A DNA stretch of 64,000 nt, from contig OY720348.1 of NCBI GenBank assembly GCA_963082975.1, forward strand, positions 59,805,461 to 59,869,460, given 5' to 3'. Position 1 is the stretch's first letter; each line of letters starts with the position of its first letter. The position numbers and the translations under genes are program-made. This DNA comes from Labia minor. Its lineage: Eukaryota; Arthropoda; Insecta; Dermaptera; Spongiphoridae. Of the stretch, positions 44,306 through 55,002 are shown piece by piece. The notes beneath the pieces were generated by a model. That model had not been told where the DNA came from. It worked only from the letters and a program-made list of their open reading frames with translations, and ran no database searches.

Positions 44306-44670
44306 CAGTGAACGCTCTATATAAGCAACTTATTTGAACCAATTTCAATAAAAAAGTTTCTTATTGGGAAAAGTTATATATTGAAAGCATAAAAATATTA
44401 ATTAATTAATTAATTAATTAAGAGAAACTAACAAAAATTCTATTAACTATTCTAACTAACAGAAATTAACTTCAATACTGGCAGCACAAAACACAAACAT
44501 TCCAATAACAAAATTTTTTGCAGTTTGAGATTGTGTGTTTTTTGTTGTTGCTGTCAATTCAAATATTTAGTTTAAAAAAATTTGTAAGTTGCTTATAAAG
44601 AACAGTTGAACTAAAACAAATTGCTTGCATGTTGCTTAAAAAGAATGTTGCTTATATAGAGCGTTCACTT
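44306..44670. mobile_element. TA-flanked MITE, family T, reference copy (365 bp)
   Basis: CAGTGAACGCTCTATATAAG at the left, CTTATATAGAGCGTTCACT at the right, and TA outside on both sides (44304-44305, 44671-44672). The middle has TTAACTTCAATACTGGCAGC, shared with the 7.4 and 45.8 kb copies. No coding frame. Confidence 0.9.
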
Positions 44671-44672
44671 TA

Positions 44673-44825
44673 TTTGTAATGCATTTTATAACAAAAATAT
44701 GGATCAAATATTAACAATCAAATATAAGTAAATATAGGAAGTAAACTTATCCCTTTCTAAATTGTCCGCCCAATCGTTCTCCCCACAAATATATTTTTCG
44801 CCACTCTTTCCTCTCCCATTCTTTT
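44673..44825 (-). repeat. Duplicated flank plus LINE fragment
   Basis: 44673-44740 is the inverse of 37063-37128 (GATTGTTAATATTTGA, TATAAAATGCATTACAAATA), and 44745-44825 is the inverse of LINE sequence at 36780-36845 (GAATGGGAGAGGAAAGA). Together with the adjacent MITE end, the whole arrangement repeats the 36.8-37.2 kb locus. Confidence 0.75.
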
Positions 44826-44829
44826 CTTA

Positions 44830-45757
44830 TAATCTAAAATAAGGTTAAATTAATTAGAATTTACTTAACATTTGATATTGAAATATATATTAATAATTTA
44901 TCAATAATTTTTTGACAATTTTCAAGAATTTAAATATATATTATTTTTTAATTGTAATTAGAATTGTCACACATATGTCATACATAAATCTTTTGTTAGG
45001 AAAGGCACAATACAAAATCCCAGAACTGACTAAAAAGATTTGTTGTTGTAGTCATAATACAGAAAAAATAAATAGTTTATCGATTTTAATCTTATAATTA
45101 AGATTAAAATTAATTTATTTAATTATTATTTAAAATAAAGTAAATTACTATGTTGTACTTTGTTTTGATGTCAGAATGGTAGCTATAGTCTTGGTTGGAA
45201 TCAAATCTTGCCATGTTCGCTTCAATTTAAGATTAAATAATTAATTGAAAAGATCCCATAAGCCTATAAAAAACTGAGTTTTGTTATCTAAAAGGGCATT
45301 TGTAGATTTTTCATCTACGTCGAACTAACGGCCAAGTAATTCATTTATTTTAAGTAATCATTAATTAATTTTTGCATAATAAAGGCGTACAATGTCGAAT
45401 TAATTTTAATGATAGAGTATATTTCAAACCCTAAAGATTTGTATTCTGGTTGATTAATTAAAATCGACGGAAGCCTTTACTAATACCAATGGCATCTCTT
45501 ACCAAAAGCCTTGTTTTAATGATTTTGTTCGATGTTGTAACGACAAGAGAACATTCAATATTGTTCCTTAGTAGAAAGGAGCTAGAAGGAAATTGTTCAT
45601 CTATCATCCATCTACATATCTTACAAATCCCTACAGATATTTTTCACTTAAGGTAGTTAATTATATTATAAAGGAATTCATAATTTCAGCCTGAAACTTG
45701 TTTCTTTTAAATCTATTAAATCTTAATAAAGATAAAATGAATTCTAATAATAATAAT
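44830..45757. other. AT-rich DNA, no gene seen
   Basis: No feature recognised. Confidence 0.45.
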
Positions 45758-45758
45758 A

Positions 45759-46051
45759 CAGTACACATTTTTTAGAAGAAACCTCTATACAAGCAACTTT
45801 TTTAGTTCATCTCTTCTGTATAAGCAACTTACATATTTTTTTAAAGCTCATTATTTGAGTTGACAGCTGTTCACACCTCAAATTGGAAAAAATTATGTAA
45901 TTTGAATTTGTTTGTGTTTTATGCTGCCAGTATTGAAGTTAATTTCTGTTAATATAATTATAAATAATTAATATTTTTTGTTTTAAATACAATTTTTCCC
46001 AATAACAAAATTTTTTGTTGAAATTGATTCCAAAACTGCTTATATAGACTG
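45759..46051. mobile_element. TA-flanked MITE, family T (293 bp)
   Basis: CAGTACACATTTTTTAG, then CCTCTATACAAGCAAC at the left; CTGCTTATATAGACTG at the right; TA on both sides. The left end is decayed. Confidence 0.8.
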
Positions 46052-46097
46052 TAATAATAATAATAATAATAACAATAACAATAAAAATTAAATATTT

Positions 46098-46235
46098 TTT
46101 TATTTTTACCTTTAAAAATGCATATTTACGGTATATAAGAAATATTAATTGATTTCAATAAAATCGATTCAATCGGGGGGGTTGAATGATCGTTTTTTTA
46201 GACACTTCCATAAAAATAACAACATTAATTAATAA
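46098..46235 (+). repeat. Paralogous empty site for the 40.0 kb HINE-A insertion
   Basis: AAAAATGCATATTTACGGTA, ATTGATTTCAATAAAAT, CAATCGGGGGGGTTGAAT and then ACTTCCATAAAAATAACAAC run without interruption. At 39901-40520 the same two flanks are separated by the HINE-A copy. Confidence 0.8.
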
Positions 46236-46381
46236 TTTAATAGTTTCTATAATTTCTTTTAATTAATTAATTAATATTTTTGTGCTTTAAATACAATTTT
46301 TCCATATAAGCAACTTTTCCCAATAAAATTTTTTTTTATTGAAATCGATTTAAATGAGTTGCTTGTATAGAGTGTTCACTG
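46236..46381. mobile_element. TA-flanked MITE, family T, right part
   Basis: TTTTTGTGCTTTAAATACAA, CCATATAAGCAACTTTTCCC, and the end GTATAGAGTGTTCACTG followed by TA. The left end is missing. Confidence 0.75.
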
Positions 46382-46383
46382 TA

Positions 46384-46903
46384 CTAATAATAATAATAAC
46401 AATAAATAATTAAATCTTCACAAAAATTAATATTTATTATTAAAACAAAAAAAAAAATTATTAGAATATGATAATTTGGTTTTGATATATCCAAATGTTT
46501 ATTAGAATTTGATTTAAATAATTTTACGAATAAAATAATTAGTTAAAGTGAAGTGTAATATTACCATTTAAATAATATCGTTGTGTTTGTTGTATTTTTA
46601 TTTTGTCCTTAAGAACAAACGAATCAGTAGAGCATTGAAATCGAAAAAAGACGGATGGATCATAAAGAAGCAGCTATAAATGCAATGTTTAATTAACTTT
46701 CGAGATGAATTTAATATTTAATATTTACACTGAGAACAGTTTTAATTAATAGCTACTACTTTGCCTAGTGAATTTTGGCATACGCAACTTTTATTAGAAT
46801 ATTTCGTTGACTTAAACAGAATAGCAAGGCAAGCAGCCAAAAGAATTGAATGGTTAAAAAAAAAGGATTCCAAGTTATTTTTATAAATAATATAAACCAA
46901 AAT

Positions 46904-46904
<1 letters not shown>
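46384..46904. other. AT-rich DNA, no gene seen
   Basis: No feature recognised. Confidence 0.4.
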
Positions 46905-46905
<1 letters not shown>

Positions 46906-46941
<36 letters not shown>

Positions 46942-47004
46942 TATTTTCTCTATTATATATTTTCTCTATTATATATATATATATAATAGAGAAAATAGCA
47001 AAAA
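46906..47004. repeat. Palindrome flanked by (TA)n
   Basis: TTTTGCTATTTTCTCTATTA at 46936-46955 recurs inverted at 46986-47005, with TA repeats inside and upstream. It can fold into a ~25-bp-stem hairpin. Confidence 0.85.
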
Positions 47005-47068
47005 TTAAAATGGATTAATAATAAACATGAAGAGAGGACTTAATTTGAATATTTTGTGGCATCTAGGA

Positions 47069-47534
47069 CAGAGGTTCTCAATTGATTTAAAGCTGATACT
47101 ACAAAAACTTATACTTCCCGATAAAAGTAACTCTACTCTAAGTACCACCGTAAGGTTACAGCAGGGATGGGCAAAAGCCGGCCCGCGGGCCGGATTCGGC
47201 CCCTTTGCTCATTTTATACGGCCCACCGGCCCGTTGCAAAAGCTTGACTCTTATTTCGATAAAAAAAGTAAATTATTTTACAAATGTCCCGGTTTGGTTT
47301 TTCGAAATATGGTCCTCCGGCCCAGGAGACATTTTGAAAATTTCATTTTGGCCCACCCCTGGGTTACACGGTACCAACAGTGGTACATATATATTGACGG
47401 AAAAATGTTATCGCCATGAGGGCGCTGTTGTCAGAAAATCAACCAGATGGGAAAATCCATCGTCATTGCCTGCCAAAGGAGCCCCCATGACGTTTACATT
47501 TTTCAATCAGGGTACCATAGTTTGAGAACCTCTT
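47069..47534. mobile_element. hAT element (outer), carrying a second hAT
   Basis: Left end CAGAGGTTCTCAATT, right end TTTGAGAACCTCTT. Flanks ATCTAGGA (47061-47068) and ATCTATGA (47535-47542) match 7/8. Without the inner insertion it is ~258 bp. GAGGGCGCTGTTGTC (47418-47432) is shared with the 50.86 kb element. Confidence 0.85.
47162..47361. mobile_element. hAT element (inner, 200 bp)
   Basis: CAGGGATGGGCAAAAGCCGG at the left and GGCCCACCCCTG at the right; flanks GGTTACAG (47154-47161) and GGTTACAC (47362-47369) match 7/8. Very GC-rich ends (GCCGGCCCGCGGGCCGG). It also explains much of the 130-codon frame at 47027-47419, which is therefore not a gene. Confidence 0.9.
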
Positions 47535-47544
47535 ATCTATGACC

Positions 47545-47962
47545 TTTTGTTCCAACACTCAATTTTTGAAATGTTGAAAAATATTTTTTCCTTTGAAGGT
47601 TTTTACAATCAGCCGCACATCTGTGCATTGACCCTCTGGCGTTTCTTACACTTTTTCAAAAGATTCAAAAAATGAATGTTTTGTTAGCTTGGAACAAAAA
47701 AATGGACATTATGCAAATAAGAATATACATACTTAAATGAACATTCAAAGGGAAAATTAATAAAATAAATTTTAAAATCAAGATGACCATGAAAATTAAA
47801 TAATAAAATCAACAAAAATTTTTTTATAATAACAGAAGATGGAAAGTGTACCATAATAAAGATTTTTAATTACCAAAAGGAAAATAGTTCATACAAGAGA
47901 ATGGCTTAATAAAATTGAATCTAAATTTAGATAGGAACTTAATAGTACTTTCTGCAAAGAAT
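47545..47962. other. AT-rich DNA, no gene seen
   Basis: No feature recognised. Confidence 0.4.
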
Positions 47963-48196
47963 TTTCTCGCCAGAGATAGTATTGCGATCAGGAAAGTTTC
48001 GATGTCGAGATTTTGATGTTTTGAAGACCCCTGAGTCATTTTCACTAAGGTTGAGAAAAATGTATGTGTGTAAGTATGTATATGAGTGTGTATATGTAGA
48101 CAAGATTACGCAAAAACGGTTTGAGCTGGAATAATTAAATTTGGTATACGGGCATTATTCAAAATTTGTAGTTTTCTATCAACTTTTGAGAAATAT
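47963..48196 (+). mobile_element. HINE-A copy, 5' part only
   Basis: TCTCGCCAGAGATAGTATTG through TTTTCTATCAACTTTTGAGA, then abrupt change to unrelated AT-rich sequence at 48197. Confidence 0.8.
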
Positions 48197-48460
48197 GTTG
48201 CTTGGGCTATAATTTTTGGAATTAATTTTATTTAAAATTAATTTCTTTAAAGTAAATCTAAATTTAAATTTACTACACAATGGGATTACCTATTTTCTAA
48301 CATTTTTTTGCATTTCAATTTATGAGACAAATTCGATTTTCATTATTATAAATTTTAAATAATTAAATTTTTCACTGGGTTTTTATTGATTTTTGTCACT
48401 AGAAATTTCTATTTGGTTAAATTATTTTACTTTTTGATATATATAAAATCAAACCCTTTT

Positions 48461-48886
48461 TTACTATCTCGTCATTATTCGAAATTCGTAGTTTTCTATC
48501 AGCTTTTGAGAAATATAGCTCAACCGGAAGAGGGTCATTGCCTACTAAGTTTTCATTTTTTTTGCTCTAAAGTTACCATAAAAATAAAGATATATGTTTG
48601 ATAGTTTTTCATATGATTAAAAATTGTATAAAACTGCTGTATATAGAATATCAGCTTGATTGAATTGCTGAAAGTACCGGAATTAATTTTTTAACAAGTT
48701 GACTGCCAATCACGCGCCAGCATGTGACATGGTGCCATCAACAAAGAGCCAAATACGCGTTGGTTTAATAAATATTCTTTATAAAGTTTAATTTATTATT
48801 TAATTAATTAAATTAAATTTTAATATAATATATGTTATTTAATCCAATTCAAAATGCGAGATAGTGGAGTGGAGACACTCCAGCTT
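48461..48886 (+). mobile_element. HINE-A copy with internal 5' deletion
   Basis: TTACTATCTCG is joined directly to TCATTATTCGAAATTCG, skipping ~200 bases of the family; the rest is complete to GAGTGGAGACACTCCAGC. The copy ending at 60925 has the same joint and the same outside flank. Confidence 0.85.
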
Positions 48887-49199
48887 ATTTTAATATGATT
48901 TATTATTTACCAGTTCATTTCTTATTGATAAAAAATATTTTACAAAAATTGTTCACAAAATGATTATATATAAAAAAAAAAATTCCAGTAGACTTTCATA
49001 AAGCACCCCATTCAAATTTATATTTTTTTTTCAATTTGATTTACTTTATATTGTCATTATTATAATGAAATGAAAAATAAATTAGTAGGAATAGATTAAT
49101 TTAATTTATAATTTAATTAATTAAATTTAATTTAAATATAATATATATGTTAATTTATCCAATTCAAATTTGCGAGATCGTCGAGTGGAGACACTCCAG
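48887..49199 (+). repeat. Spacer plus second HINE-A 3' end, duplicated at 57.5 kb
   Basis: 48887-49060 (TTTATTATTTACCAGTTCAT, TTCCAGTAGACTTTCATAAA, CACCCCATTCAAA) is non-HINE DNA; 49095-49199 is another HINE-A 3' part ending GAGTGGAGACACTCCAG. The same order appears at 57477-57709. Confidence 0.8.
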
Positions 49200-50225
49200 A
49201 TTTTTTAATGTAGTGGCTACAAAATAGGCTATACTAAATGTAAATTAAAAATTATCATGAGGATTTGAAATTTGTCACATAGAATGTTAGTATAAATACT
49301 ATAAATACCTTATTTTATTTTACTTTGAATTTACATTATTAATATTTATGAATTCCATCTTTACCCCATAAGAAAATTTTTTTTATATTTACAAAGTTAT
49401 TTAAAATTCTATCTAATTATATATTAATTGTAGATTATTAGACTGTTAACACTAAAATGATTACAAATGAAATGGACACTTAAGGAGTTAGATAATTAAC
49501 GAAATGGGGAAGAACAATTTCGAAAATTTATTTTATAATTTATGTATATAATAAATTCGACATTGTACTTTTGTTGTAAATTTATTATCCTACATTAGAT
49601 TTATTTAAATGATTAATAATTAATTATTCTATTATAAGTTAGTCAGGATTTTGTCAACAAATGTCAAAGGTAACCGAATAATGCCAGCATTCGACATCTC
49701 TTTTGATTAATGTACCACCGCAGATATTAGAATCGCGTAAAGCTATCCATATCAAAGAGGAAAATATGATACATGATTTGGAAATTAGAATTGAATATGA
49801 AATAAGAGATGGATAGAGATTTTAAATTAATAACTCACTCCTCCCCCCCCCCCCTCTTTCCCACCTTTTTCTTTCGTTCAATGGAATTAAATTATATTAA
49901 AAAAACTACCATACAAATAATCATTGAAATTATCAAAGATTTTTATTTTATGAACTAAAATAACGAAGGAAGGAGGGGGAGGGGGGAATGAAGAGAGTGA
50001 TAGCATGAAAAAAAGACAAATATCAAAAGAAACAGAAATAATCATTTCGATACAATTTTCTTTTCAAACGACAAAAAGACAAAGCCTAAAAGAAAAAAAT
50101 ATAATTTTATTTTTAGATAATTTTAAACAAACCTAATATTTATGGTATATTTAAAAAAAAAATCGGTGTATTCACTGAAACGAAAGAGGAAAAAAAAGAA
50201 AAAAATAAGGATTAATCCTAACTGA
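49200..50225. other. AT-rich DNA with poly-C and purine runs
   Basis: A C run at 49841-49854 and an AGGAGGGGGAGGGGGG stretch near 49972-49987. No gene seen. Confidence 0.45.
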
Positions 50226-50228
50226 CTG

Positions 50229-50779
50229 AAAGGAAAAATCGAAATTTTTTTTGTTATTTTGGTACACATATGTTTCTCATATGTTGACATTATCAGCCAT
50301 TTTGTATTAGTAGTTTGTTTTTGTCAACTGAAAAAGTTAATCACGTTTTGTGTGTACTTCTATTTTTTACTTATCTCATCAATTGTTGCAAAACGCTTTT
50401 CTTTCATTGGTCTTTTCACTTTTCCCACGGTGGTTGAGGCATGATTAAGGTGTTGTTTTTGGCTAAAAAATCACGTAATGATAAGTGAGCAGAATTAATG
50501 ATTTGTTTTTCCACAATTTCGATCGTTTGAGCAGTATTTCTTTACCTAAACTTTACATAACTTCCTCGTAGTATCCCTTATTTTATTTTTTTTAAGTAAA
50601 AAATCAAAGAACACACAAAACGTGACTAATTTTTTCAGTTGTTAAAAACAAACTACTAATCCAAGATTGCTGATAATGTCAACATATGTGTACCAACATA
50701 ACAAAAAAAAAATTTCGATAAACGAATGTACACATCCCGCGAAAATTCAAAATTCATCTTTCCTTTTGAACAGACCTCA
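50229..50779 (-). mobile_element. mariner relic rearranged into an inverted repeat
   Basis: Right end CTTTTGAACAGACCTCA matches the 34.2 kb mariner end, with TA outside (50780-50781), and GGTGGTTGAGGCATGATTA matches its transposase region. The arms 50236-50355 and 50615-50722 are inverted copies (GGTACACATATG versus CATATGTGTACC; TAGTAGTTTGTTTTTG versus AAAAACAAACTACTA), so one end was duplicated in inverse. No left mariner end. Confidence 0.75.
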
Positions 50780-50854
50780 TAGATATAGAAAAACATTTAT
50801 TTTAGCAGTTAGTGAAATTTTTTTAAAAGTAAAACTAAAATACTAAAATATGTA

Positions 50855-50965
50855 CAGTGTCGAGAAAAAGTAAACGTTAAGGTGGTGCTGTTGTCGGGCA
50901 ATCATCCGGTTGAGAACGCGCATTGTCATTGCTAAACAACAGCGTTTACAATTTTTCTGTCACTG
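50855..50965. mobile_element. Short TA-flanked element (111 bp)
   Basis: CAGTGTCGAGAAAAAGTAAACG-type left end and CGTTTACAATTTTTCTGTCA-CTG right end, with TA outside on both sides. Part of its interior resembles 47418-47500 within the outer hAT. Probably a Tc1/mariner-like MITE. Confidence 0.75.
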
Positions 50966-50997
50966 TACATTATTGTTGTACATTAAATTTTATTGTA

Positions 50998-51070
50998 AGC
51001 GGGGGGGGGATTGAAATTATAATTAAAACCTGGGCAGCGGATACTGAAAGATTGAGAAACGCTGCACTAC
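50998..51070 (+). repeat. hAT right-end fragment
   Basis: A G run, ATAATTAAAACCTGGGCAGC and GGATACTGAAAGATTGAGAAACGC; a sister fragment lies at 62793-62870. The left halves are absent. Confidence 0.5.
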
Positions 51071-51109
51071 AGTTACAGTTATTTTACAATTAAAATGTTA
51101 AAATATATG

Positions 51110-51195
51110 CTAAGGGGAGGCAGCTTGCAGAGAGTGTAGCGTAGCAATTTTCTACACAAGAAGCCGGCGTTCCATTCCAACTAAGAATAAATGTT
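51110..51195 (+). other. Possible decayed SINE head
   Basis: GGGAGGCAGCTTGCAGAG, TGTAGCGTAGC and GCGTTCCATTCC are spaced roughly like box A and box B of a tRNA-derived SINE, but both boxes deviate from consensus. Confidence 0.3.
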
Positions 51196-51224
51196 TTTAA
51201 TAAAATTAAATTTAACATCAGCTG

Positions 51225-51322
51225 CCTCCGGGTCCAGGAACTGTCTGGGCAGCTTCTAAGCCTATTCTAGTCATGATGATAGCCAAACTCCGAAAGGGAG
51301 ACGGCACCTTAAGAAGAAGAAA
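51225..51322 (+). pseudogene. LINE 3' end fragment with AAG tail
   Basis: The coding end MMIAKLRKGDGTL is followed by AAGAAGAAG, like the LINE ends at 904-1040 and 10948. Only ~30 codons remain. Confidence 0.65.
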
Positions 51323-51324
51323 TG

Positions 51325-51875
51325 TATTATGTATATTTGATATTATTTAAAAGCATAATTAAGAAGTAAATGCATAAATTAATTAATAGAAATTAATTAA
51401 CATCTAATTAGTAATAGTTAAAAAAATATTTTTATTAGTAATTTAGATAACAATTGAGAGATCAATAATAGAAAAGGACGTAATCAAAACGTTTCCAAGA
51501 AGTTGACTTCCGGGGCTCGATTGAAAATTCTTTTATCTAAAGCATGAATCTTCCCACGCGCTACTATCCTAACAATTAACATTTATCATCTTCTTATCAT
51601 TAAAATCTACTCTACAAACATCACATTTATCAAAAGATAGAAAGTTGCCTCCAACCCCGAAGGCAAACGGCTCCTTTATCACAGCGTGGATTACTATTTA
51701 ACAACTATTCGTCCCCCTCCCTTCACCCGCCATATTTTCAATTTAACTGCAACTGAAATAACTCTTTTTCTTTCAATAATTAAAAACTAAACTAAGCAAT
51801 GGCATTAAGTAGGTTTTATTAAATAGGTATACTTTTAAGATTTTAAATTTCTTAATTTGGTTTTGTAATATAATT
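51325..51875. other. AT-rich DNA, no gene seen
   Basis: 51640-51740 is less AT-rich but unrecognised. Confidence 0.4.
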
Positions 51876-51883
51876 TGTTAGTA

Positions 51884-52111
51884 CAGTGGTTCTCAAACTT
51901 TTTTTTACCGCGGCCCACTTTTAACGGTTTAAAAATTTGGCGGCACACACAAAAAAAAATGATAAGTTTAAAAAATTGAAAAAAAGTCCGAAAATGTTGT
52001 TTAAGAGCCTCTTTATATTCACTGACTTAATCAATTTTTTTAAATAACATTTCCTCTTGGATAAGCTCGCGCTCCCCTAGAAAGGCGCGCCCCACAGGTT
52101 GAGAATCACTG
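51884..52111. mobile_element. hAT element (228 bp) with perfect 8-bp duplication
   Basis: CAGTGGTTCTCAAAC at the left, GGTTGAGAATCACTG at the right, TGTTAGTA on both sides (51876-51883, 52112-52119). TACCGCGGCCCAC near the left end is shared with the 35.1 kb hAT (TACCGCGGCACAC), so they are one family. Confidence 0.95.
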
Positions 52112-52199
52112 TGTTAGTATTTAAAAGAATAATTTATACTGTTTATCCTTTTATTTATATTTGTTTATCCTTGTCCAAATGTATATATATATATATCTA

Positions 52200-52670
52200 T
52201 TTTTACACGCTTTTTTACACGCTTTTATTTCACATCGTGCCCTGCCGTCAAATCTTGCAAGGTGAATTTGACCCACTTCCCAAAGTTCGAATGAGCTGAA
52301 ATTTTGCATACATATGTACCTCCGATGACAATGCAATATTCAGGTTCATCCCAGGTCGTAGGTGAACTCGGAGATATTATTAATTAATTAATATATAGTA
52401 GTTTATATTAATACATAATATTGAAAAAATAGTAATTATCTACATGAATATATATTTATTAATAGGAGCTAATTTTTTCAAAAACCTTATAAAATGTTAA
52501 TTTGATAAAAATCTTGATATTATATAAATTATTTCTAACCTTTCACGCACCTTCAAAAACTATATTATAATTCTATCAACGTTCACACTATAAGCTGAAA
52601 TCATAAACCGGCGAAATTTCTGTCAAGACTAAAAATTAGGAAATAAAAAAAAATATAAAAAAAAACTATT
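52200..52670. other. Unassigned repeat-like region
   Basis: CACGCTTTTTTACACGCTTTT at 52206-52226 resembles the ends of the next element. GAGCTGAAATTTTGCATACA (52291-52310) looks like a transposon interior, but no ends were found. Confidence 0.35.
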
Positions 52671-52673
52671 TTG

Positions 52674-53019
52674 AAACACGCTTTTATGTAAATGCGCTAA
52701 AAAAGAGAAAATAATTTCTCCCCACACACCACGACTTCCTTACAATTAATCATATGTAAAAGATGAAATCGTGGGCGCCAAACATGCAGAGAAAAACGCA
52801 AATTCTACATCAAATAGAAATAGCTATCAAGTATAGTGGAAAAGGAAAAAAAATCAGAAAGATTTTTGCATATACAATGAATGTCCATCGTATTAATTTT
52901 TTCAATGCATGTTTGGCGCCCACACTTTGATTTTTTAGATATAATTAATTGTAGGAAATCGTGGTGTGTGTAGAAAATTTATTTTTTCTTTTTTAGTGCA
53001 TATATAAATAAGCGTGTTT
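52674..53019. mobile_element. Foldback/MITE with ~120-bp arms
   Basis: AAACACGCTTTTATGTAAAT at the left faces AAATAAGCGTGTTTTT at the right. CACCACGACTTCCTTACAAT faces ATTGTAGGAAATCGTGGTG, and GTGGGCGCCAAACATGCA faces TGCATGTTTGGCGCCCAC. About 345 bp; noncoding; no clear target duplication. Confidence 0.85.
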
Positions 53020-53538
53020 TTAAATTTTTTTTATTATATCAATCAACTACGTTATTAGTCAACTTAAGAGTACTTTCCCAATTGGTTTCTCCTAAATAAA
53101 TTTATACTAGTCTGATGCATTATTATTATTATTATTATTCATCTGTATGGTGTACGATGGTTAAATAATTTATGACTTAAATTTGAGGAACTAAAAATAA
53201 CAGAATAAATGAAATTATTACATGATGAAAACATACAAAAAAAAATTAAGTCAAAAACAAAATTATCAAATATATAAATCATTTAAAAAATAATAAAACA
53301 ATTATACAACTATTCATCTTTAAGAATAAAACTAATTCAAATATTTACATAAAGTATATCTAGACACAGTATAATAAGAATTCTCTTGTTTTCTTTTTGC
53401 AATAAATCTGTTTGTTTAATTCATTTCATTTCAATATTTATTCTATAGTGTTAAACAAAAGTCTATTACATTTAACTTACATTATTTCTTATTTTCAATT
53501 TTATATTTAATAAGTATTAGGATTTAAAAACGACATTA
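53020..53538. other. AT-rich DNA, no gene seen
   Basis: Contains TTTCCCAATTGGTTTCTCC (53077-53095), shared with 23.5 and 54.7 kb. Confidence 0.4.
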
Positions 53539-54211
53539 AGCTGGAGTGTCTCCACTTGACTATCTTGCAATTTAAATTAGATTAAATATCATATATTATA
53601 TTAAAATTAAATTTAATTATTCAAATTATAAATTAATAAATATATATTCAACCAGCGCGTGTTGGGCTCTTTATTGATGGAACTGCGTCACGTGCTGGCG
53701 CGTGTTAAAAAATTAATTCCGGTACTTTCAGTGATTCCATCAAGCTGAAATTCTATATATAGCAGTTTTATACAATTTTTAATCTGTGAAAAATTATCAA
53801 ACATATATCTTTATTTTTACGGCCAGTTTAGAAGAAAATAAATGAAAACGTGGTAGATAATGACCCTCTTCCGGGTGAGCTACATTTTTCAAAAGAAGAT
53901 AGAAAATTACGAATGTTGAATAATTTAGTTTAGTTTAGAGGAAACAAAATCAAAACATTGTAGGTAATGACCCTCTTCCGGTTGAGCTACATTTTTCAAA
54001 AGTTGAGAGAAAACTACAAATTTTGAATAATGCCCGTATACCAAATTTCATGATTCTAGCTCAAACCATTTTTGAGTAATCTTGTATACACACACAGATA
54101 TTTTTCTCAACCTTAGTGAAATTGATACAGGGACCTTCAAAACGTATAAAAACATCAAAATCTCGATATCGGAAATTTTCGTGAACCCAATACTATCTCT
54201 GGCGAGATAAT
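53539..54211 (-). mobile_element. HINE-A copy with internal tandem duplication (~673 bp)
   Basis: 3' hairpin AGCTGGAGTGTCTCCACTTG to 5' end GGCGAGATAAT. The stretch from TTTAGAGGAAA through TACGAATTTTGAATAAT occurs twice (53827-53925 and 53931-54030). The 60595-60925 region carries the same duplication. Confidence 0.85.
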
Positions 54212-55002
54212 AAAAATTGATTAATTTCTACAGTATTTGTTTTTAATAGAAATATTTCTTGTAAATAATCGTTACCAAATAATATAAGACATTTCAAAAG
54301 CTTCTATTTGTGTTTACCATATTTCTGCTTATAATAAATTATTTTCGAAGCGAATTTCTTTTAATGATTATATCAAAATAAAAGCAACCTTCTACCATTT
54401 TCTTTTCAAATTTTAATACAATTACAATCCCATTCTCTTACATCCACAAAAAGCAGTAGCCGTTTCTCTTAATGTTTATAGCTTGTTAAATAATACAGAC
54501 GCCTGTTGCATTACCAAAAATATCTTTCATATAATCGGTCAATTATTAATTAATTTTACATTCCAAATGTCATAGGAGACGTTTTCGAAAATTATCATTG
54601 TCAGTTAGTTTTTTATTTTTGTTATTATAAATTATTGAAATTTAACATGTAACATTTATGTATACGCATCCGAGAGTAGTTTATTTAAAAGAAAACCAAT
54701 TGGGAAATGGCCGGTAGGCAAGAAGTTTTAGGTTTACTGTATAAAAGAATGATTTGAATTATAATGAATGAAGATGGCTCAGATTAAAGAAATTTGGAGG
54801 AATTTTTTTACAGTGATTAAGAAATTTTTCTTGTTCAGAATAGTTCTATATTAATTGTATTAATTAAATCACTTATTAATTCACCATTTTGGGGGATGTT
54901 TTGATTGATTTGGGGTTTGAAATGTTAAAGAGTTATTATTCTGTGAACTTGGTACATAAATATTCAAAAGCGTGGGGTGTCAACTAATGAAGCTGAATGA
55001 AT
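54212..55002. other. AT-rich DNA, no gene seen
   Basis: AACCAATTGGGAAATGGCCG (54694-54713) is the inverse of the repeat at 23.5 kb. GTGGGGTGTCAACTAATGAA near 54973 resembles the subterminal words of the next element. Confidence 0.4.

Noticed and set aside
47027..47525. 130- and 106-codon frames as genes
   Set aside because: They are translations through the nested hAT ends; no protein motifs.
50259..50444. 61-codon frame with hydrophobic N-terminus as a small membrane protein
   Set aside because: Lies across the refolded mariner; its end is the antisense of transposase sequence.
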